Under the pieces are notes generated by a model. It was not told the DNA's origin. It worked only from the letters and a program-made list of their open reading frames with translations, and searched no databases. A DNA stretch of 64,000 nucleotides from Pseudomonas sp. SL4(2022) (GTDB lineage: Bacteria > Pseudomonadota > Gammaproteobacteria > Pseudomonadales > Pseudomonadaceae), in NCBI RefSeq assembly GCF_026625725.1, contig NZ_CP113060.1:4222001-4286000 (forward strand), given 5' to 3'. Shown here one piece after another: positions 59,757 through 64,000 of this stretch. The stretch's first letter is position 1. Every line of letters begins with the position of its first letter. Made by a program: the position numbers and the translations under genes.

Positions 59757-61363
59757 AAACCGCTGCCCCCCGACTCCATGATCAACTGCCGTGTACACGA
59801 CTCGATCAACTGCTCTTTGTGCGACACCAGCAGCACCGTGGTGCGCCCTTGCAGTGATTTGAGCACCTCAGCCAGGCGCTTGACGCCATCCAGATCCAGC
59901 CCGCTTGCTGCATGATCGAGCAGCAATATTCGTGGCTTTTGCAACAGTCCGCGGATGATCGAAATGCGCTGATAAATACCCTCGTCCAAATGCTCCGCAG
60001 CACTCCCCCCAACCTCGGTCAGAACGCCATGACGCAACTTGTCCAAATAAGGCTGTAGTCCGAGCAGTTGGCAATAATGCTTCACTTCATCATTGCGGCG
60101 CGGATCAAAGAGGGTGAGGTTGTTGAGAATCGTGCCAGGCAATAACGCTGAGTGGCGAGTAACCAGAACGACAGCCTGACCATAATCACTCCGTTTGAAT
60201 TGGTCGATTGATTGGCCATCGAGCTTGATCTTGATCCGCTCGTCATAAGTATGCCCTGCGATCAGTGACAAAAGCTGTGATGCGTCGGTAGCTTGCTCGG
60301 AGTGGATATGCACCACTTCGCCGGCGGCAATGGATACCGGTGCAGAGAACCAGGCCGGCGTGACCAGCCTCAGGTCACCCTGTTTAATCTGCGCGTAGGA
60401 TGCCTGGCCGGCTTTAGCGAAAGGATCACGGGCTTGCAGATCAAGCAGTTGATCGACCTTGGTCTGGGCGGCACCTGTTCTCGATAGCTGCGCCCAATAA
60501 CCCAGGCTGGCCATAACCGGACCAATCGATCGCCCGACTAACATGGTGCAGGCCGCCAGTGCCCCAGTCGTCAACTGACCCTGAACCACTGCAACAGCCC
60601 CCCAGGCAACCACCAATACGGTAGCCAATTGGCTAATCGCCTGAGCATTCTCGCGCACCCAGCCGAGCAGGGTTTCCAGCTTGGCACTGCGTCGCATGAA
60701 TTGGGCATTCAGCCGACGGTAAACGGCGGCAATACGCCCCTCGGCACCGGCTGATTTGATATCGGCGAGACCGGCGAAACTGCTCCAGGACAGCGCCCTG
60801 CGCTGCCAATCACTTTCTTCAACCTGATCTGCCACATAGGCGATGCTGCGAGTCCAACGCAACACCAGCAGTACGCTGAACAGAAACAGTGCCAGAGGCA
60901 CCACAACCAGCCAACCACCGATATAGCCTATGAGTGCCAGATAAAGCAGTGCAAAAGGAGTTTCATACAGTGCGACCCCAGCCTGACCTGACCAAAAATC
61001 CCGGACCTGACCGATTGAGCGCAAAGCATCAGTTATCGCAGGAGCCCCGCGCTGCTCGACGGCATTGACGTCGGCATGCAACAAACCCTCCAGGGCCCCG
61101 AGATAAGCCTGTACTTCGTAGCGAGCAGCGAAACTGGCAAACAGAGCCGTACGCCCATAGCGCAGCAGCGCTTCGAGCATAATCGCAAGACCAACCCCCA
61201 ATACCAAAACCAGTGCTGTGCCATAGGACTGACTCGGCAGAATGCGGTCATAAATTTGCAAAAGCGCCAGAGGCAAAGCCAGAGCCAAAATATGAATCAC
61301 TGCAGTAACCAGCAGCAGATCACCACGTAGGGTTGGCTTGTTGAAAAATTTGGTGCTGGGCAT
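59753..61363 (-). CDS. Type I secretion ABC protein with degenerate Walker A
   Basis: Exporter half of 536 residues with about six spans in residues 15-300 and no peptidase-like N-domain. The ATPase part lacks a P-loop: where GxxGxGKS is expected (about 354-372) it reads HSEQATDASQLLSLIAG. The signature region is HLDEGIYQRISIIRGLL, Walker B LLLDHAASGLD has His in place of the catalytic Glu, and the switch His is kept (LLVSHKEQL). It cannot form a normal ATP site alone and is best read as the regulatory half of a heterodimer with the next gene. First gene of the adhesin secretion unit; only a weak GAGAAAG precedes its ATG. Confidence 0.9.
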   Translation of the reverse strand: MPSTKFFNKPTLRGDLLLVTAVIHILALALPLALLQIYDRILPSQSYGTALVLVLGVGLAIMLEALLRYGRTALFASFAARYEVQAYLGALEGLLHADVNAVEQRGAPAITDALRSIGQVRDFWSGQAGVALYETPFALLYLALIGYIGGWLVVVPLALFLFSVLLVLRWTRSIAYVADQVEESDWQRRALSWSSFAGLADIKSAGAEGRIAAVYRRLNAQFMRRSAKLETLLGWVRENAQAISQLATVLVVAWGAVAVVQGQLTTGALAACTMLVGRSIGPVMASLGYWAQLSRTGAAQTKVDQLLDLQARDPFAKAGQASYAQIKQGDLRLVTPAWFSAPVSIAAGEVVHIHSEQATDASQLLSLIAGHTYDERIKIKLDGQSIDQFKRSDYGQAVVLVTRHSALLPGTILNNLTLFDPRRNDEVKHYCQLLGLQPYLDKLRHGVLTEVGGSAAEHLDEGIYQRISIIRGLLQKPRILLLDHAASGLDLDGVKRLAEVLKSLQGRTTVLLVSHKEQLIESCTRQLIMESGGSGL

Positions 61364-61577
61364 ATGTCTTTCTCAACACGCGCGTTTAAATCTTCGATCT
61401 ACAATAGCAAGCTTATTCATAAGCAAACCAGACGGGTCCGAATTACGATTCAACAGCAACTTATCAAGTGCCTGCCCGCCTACTCACATGCTATCCAGCG
61501 TCATTAGTAGTGTCTTACCTAAAAGCTCTCAGGGACGTTGACTGAGGGGTATAACGGAAAGCTGACAGTAAGCTCTT

Positions 61578-62477
61578 TTAAGCCAGCAAGGCTACACAGC
61601 GCTGCTGCAGAAACGCCTGCAACAGCTTGACCCGCTCGGACACTTGGGCGCGATGGGGGCACAACAGATTGAACGGCGCGCTCTCGCCTTGCCAGTCCGT
61701 TAGCAGCGGTAACAGACGCCCGGCATCGAGGTCGGCCTGCACGTCCAGTTGCGCCTTGTAGACGATGCCGTGCCCGGCCAACGCCCAGCGCCGCGCCACT
61801 TCACCGTCGTCACACACATAATCACCGCTGACGCGCACCTCCTGCACCTCGCTGCCACGGCTGAAGCGCCAGAGGTCGTAGGCGCGCTCATTACGCAGAT
61901 ACAACACCGCCCGATGATCGGCCAGCTCGGTCGGGCTCTGCGGCGTGCCGTGCTGCGCCAGATAGGCTGGGCTGGCGCAGACCATGCGCCGGTGCTGCGG
62001 CGCAATCGGCAGGGCCACCAGGCTGGAGTCGACCGGTACGCCGTAACGCAGGGCGATATCCACCGGCTCGCGGAACAGGTCGGCATTGCGGTCATTAAGC
62101 AGCAGACGCAATTGGATATGCGGGTGCTGCTGCTTGAACTCATCCAACCAGGGCAACAGCACGTTACGGCCGAAATCCGAGGGCGCGGCCAATTGCAGAG
62201 TGCCGCTCAGGCCCAGGGTATGGGCCTGCAGCGCCTGCTCGCCTTCGGCCAGGGCGCCCAAGGCCAGGCGCACGCTGTCCAGATAACGGCGGCCTTCATC
62301 GGTGAGGCGCAGGCTTCGCGTTGAGCGCACCAGCAGGCGCACACCGAGGCGGGTTTCTAGGCGTTTGATGGCGATACTGGCGGCCGCCGGGGTCAGCTCA
62401 AGGGCCCGCGCCGCCGCGGAAAAACTGCCGCTGTCGGCCGTACGCACGAAGATGTCCAGATCAAGAATCGAGCTCAT
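61578..62477 (-). CDS. LysR-family regulator next to OYE genes
   Basis: Protein of 299 residues with an N-terminal winged HTH (DLDIFVRTADSGSFSAAARA, AAASIAIKRLETRLGVRLL) and an effector domain of the CrgA/AaeR-like class (PSDFGRNVLLPWLDEFKQQH). It is divergent from the VOC protein and oxidoreductase across about 97 bp, so it probably regulates them. The effector is unknown; electrophilic compounds acted on by such reductases are plausible. Confidence 0.9.
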   Translation of the reverse strand: MSSILDLDIFVRTADSGSFSAAARALELTPAAASIAIKRLETRLGVRLLVRSTRSLRLTDEGRRYLDSVRLALGALAEGEQALQAHTLGLSGTLQLAAPSDFGRNVLLPWLDEFKQQHPHIQLRLLLNDRNADLFREPVDIALRYGVPVDSSLVALPIAPQHRRMVCASPAYLAQHGTPQSPTELADHRAVLYLRNERAYDLWRFSRGSEVQEVRVSGDYVCDDGEVARRWALAGHGIVYKAQLDVQADLDAGRLLPLLTDWQGESAPFNLLCPHRAQVSERVKLLQAFLQQRCVALLA

Positions 62478-62574
62478 TGATAAAAACTCTTAACAAGTGA
62501 TTCCTTTTTACCCGGCTTTTTCCGCCACTACCATTGTTTGATCATGCAACCACGCCCACCACGGAGCAGTGACC

Positions 62575-62985
62575 ATGACCTGGCACTTCGATCACCTGGC
62601 ATTCAACACCCACGACGGCGCGCCGTTGCAGCGCCTGTTTGGCGACCTGCTCGGCCTGCAGGCGGGCCCACGGCCGCCCTTCCCGTTCCCTGGCCGCTGG
62701 CTGTATCAGGGCGACCAGGCGCTGGTGCATGTCATTGAGCGCGGCGATGTGAGCGAACCTATCCTCAGCCATATTGCCTTGTACACCGACAGCGATGCTG
62801 CGGTGGTATTGCAGCGAGTACAAGCCAGTGGCCTGCCCCATCAGATCGCTCAGGTGCCGGAAGACGGTCTCTGGCAAATCTTCGTACAGCTCCCCGGCGG
62901 CCTGCTGCTGGAACTGGATGCACCAGCCGCGCAACCCCTGCCCAGCACTTATCACTATCAGAACAACGCCGGCGCACCGGCCTGA
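62575..62985 (+). CDS. VOC-superfamily (glyoxalase-fold) protein
   Basis: Protein of 136 residues with the two-fold beta-alpha-beta-beta-beta pattern of the vicinal oxygen chelate superfamily. Possible metal ligands are His in FDHLAFN, His in LVHVIE or LSHIALY, and Glu in LLLELD. Start chosen at the ATG at 62575 after GGAG; an in-frame GTG lies six bases upstream. It precedes the Old Yellow Enzyme gene by 23 bp in an apparent operon under the divergent LysR regulator. Glyoxalase, dioxygenase or detoxification roles are all possible. Confidence 0.8.
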   Translation: MTWHFDHLAFNTHDGAPLQRLFGDLLGLQAGPRPPFPFPGRWLYQGDQALVHVIERGDVSEPILSHIALYTDSDAAVVLQRVQASGLPHQIAQVPEDGLWQIFVQLPGGLLLELDAPAAQPLPSTYHYQNNAGAPA

Positions 62986-63008
62986 ACCTGCCAACAAGGA
63001 ACCTGCAC

Positions 63009-64000
63009 ATGACCACTAACACGCTGTTTCACCCCCTGACCCTGGCTGGCCGTGAACTGCCCAACCGCATTGTGATGGCCCCCATGACCCGCGCCCGCAG
63101 CAGCCAGCCCGGCGACAGTGCCAACGCGCTGATGGCCGAGTATTACGCCCAGCGTGCCAGCGCCGGCCTGATCATCACGGAAGCCACGCAGATCAGCCCT
63201 CAGGGCAAGGGCTACAGCTTTACTCCAGGCATTTACAGCGCCGAGCAAGTCAGTGGTTGGCGGCAAGTGACCGATGCCGTGCATGCCGCCGGTGGGCGCA
63301 TCTACCTGCAGCTCTGGCACGTGGGGCGCATGTCCCATTCCAGCTTTCATGCCGATGGCTTGCCGGTGGCGCCGTCCGCGCTGGCACCGGATGCGCAGGT
63401 GTGGGTGGTGGGTGACGATGGCGTCGGCCGTATGCTCGACTGCCCGACACCACGTGAACTGAGCAGCACCGACATCGCCGCCATCATCGAGGACTACCGC
63501 CGCGCCGCGCGCAATGCCGACCTCGCGGGTTTTGACGGGGTGGAGATCCATGGCGCCAATGGCTATCTGATCGACCAGTTTCTGCGCAGCACCTCTAATC
63601 AGCGCAGCGATGCTTATGGTGGCAGCCGAGAGCGGCGCCTGCGTTTTCTTCAGGAGGTGGTCAGCGCCGTGGCCGAAGAGATCGGCGCGGCGCGGGTGGG
63701 TGTGCGCCTGGCACCGTTTATCACTGCACGCAACATGGCCTGCCCGGACATTATCCCGACCATCCTTGAGGCTGCCGCGTACCTTGACCGCGTAGGTATC
63801 GGTTACCTGCACCTGTCGGAAGCCGACTGGGATGACGCCCCGCAGATCCCCCAGGAGTTTCGCCTGTTGCTGCGCGCGGCCTATCGCGGCGTCATCATCG
63901 TGGCTGGGCGCTATACCCGTGAGCGCGGCGAGGATTTGCTGCAACAAGGGCTGGTGGACATGATCGCCTTTGGCCGTCCGTTTATTGCCAACCCCGACCT
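63009..64000 (+). CDS. Old Yellow Enzyme family NADH:flavin oxidoreductase (cut by window end)
   Basis: The first 330 residues of an OYE-type alkene or nitro reductase are visible, and the frame runs off the right edge. Family marks: FHPLTLAGRELPNRIVMAPM with TRARS, YLQLWHVGRMSH, the catalytic pair in EIHGANGYLIDQFLR, NQRSDAYGGSRERR, and FMN-phosphate site VAGRYTRERG followed by IAFGRPFIANP. It reduces activated C=C bonds or nitro groups with NAD(P)H. AAGGAA precedes the ATG. About 20-40 C-terminal residues are missing. Confidence 0.93.
   Translation, partial: MTTNTLFHPLTLAGRELPNRIVMAPMTRARSSQPGDSANALMAEYYAQRASAGLIITEATQISPQGKGYSFTPGIYSAEQVSGWRQVTDAVHAAGGRIYLQLWHVGRMSHSSFHADGLPVAPSALAPDAQVWVVGDDGVGRMLDCPTPRELSSTDIAAIIEDYRRAARNADLAGFDGVEIHGANGYLIDQFLRSTSNQRSDAYGGSRERRLRFLQEVVSAVAEEIGAARVGVRLAPFITARNMACPDIIPTILEAAAYLDRVGIGYLHLSEADWDDAPQIPQEFRLLLRAAYRGVIIVAGRYTRERGEDLLQQGLVDMIAFGRPFIANPD

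Overview
The window reads as chromosomal DNA of a Pseudomonas-like gammaproteobacterium. The cysTWA-sbp-oscA block, the lsfA-ssuEADCBF block with its terminal ssuF, the OprD-family porin and the overall codon style are all typical of Pseudomonadaceae. No rRNA or tRNA gene and no CRISPR array was seen.

Layout. (1) 1-5.3 kb: a DUF3087-type membrane protein, then a small polyamine/agmatine module (LysR regulator, periplasmic binding protein, agmatinase speB). The module lies between two decayed IS1182-type transposase fragments, one of them inside a pair of inverted repeats. (2) 5.3-25.7 kb: a contiguous sulfur-starvation region. It holds the sulfate ABC transporter (sbp-cysT-cysW-cysA) with oscA; an alpha/beta hydrolase and a sigma54-type activator; a YeeE/YedE (thiosulfate-type) transporter, a rhodanese with a frameshift at its catalytic cysteine, an SfnB/DszC-like flavin monooxygenase and a small exported protein; a porin and a sulfonate-type ABC transporter; then lsfA, ssuE, ssuA, ssuD, ssuC, ssuB and ssuF. 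Three promoters here share the string TTATTCTTTTT followed at constant spacing by a -10-like hexamer. (3) 25.7-27 kb: a gene graveyard with an integrase fragment and a broken family 3 solute-binding protein. (4) 27-34.6 kb: signalling genes (REC-HD-GYP, a 1338-residue hybrid kinase, a two-receiver kinase) and a small exported protein. (5) 34.8-61.4 kb: one leftward transcription unit of two dissimilar ABC secretion ATPases, an HlyD-type adaptor and a single 7121-residue VCBS-repeat surface protein. (6) 61.6-64 kb: a LysR regulator divergent from a VOC-fold protein and an Old Yellow Enzyme cut by the window end.

The most unusual system is the giant-protein secretion locus. The two ABC proteins look like complementary halves of a heterodimeric type I exporter: one has lost its Walker A motif, the other its signature motif, and neither carries the usual catalytic glutamate. 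The cargo consists of two alternating kinds of VCBS repeat. Its C-terminal third also carries six divergent copies of a ~125-140-residue module that I do not recognise (conserved H-[DN]-x-G-[DN] near its end). No RTX nonapeptides, LapG/LapD genes or TolC-type gene are visible. The neighbouring c-di-GMP phosphodiesterase-type response regulator and the kinases are plausible regulators of this adhesin, but that link is inference from proximity.
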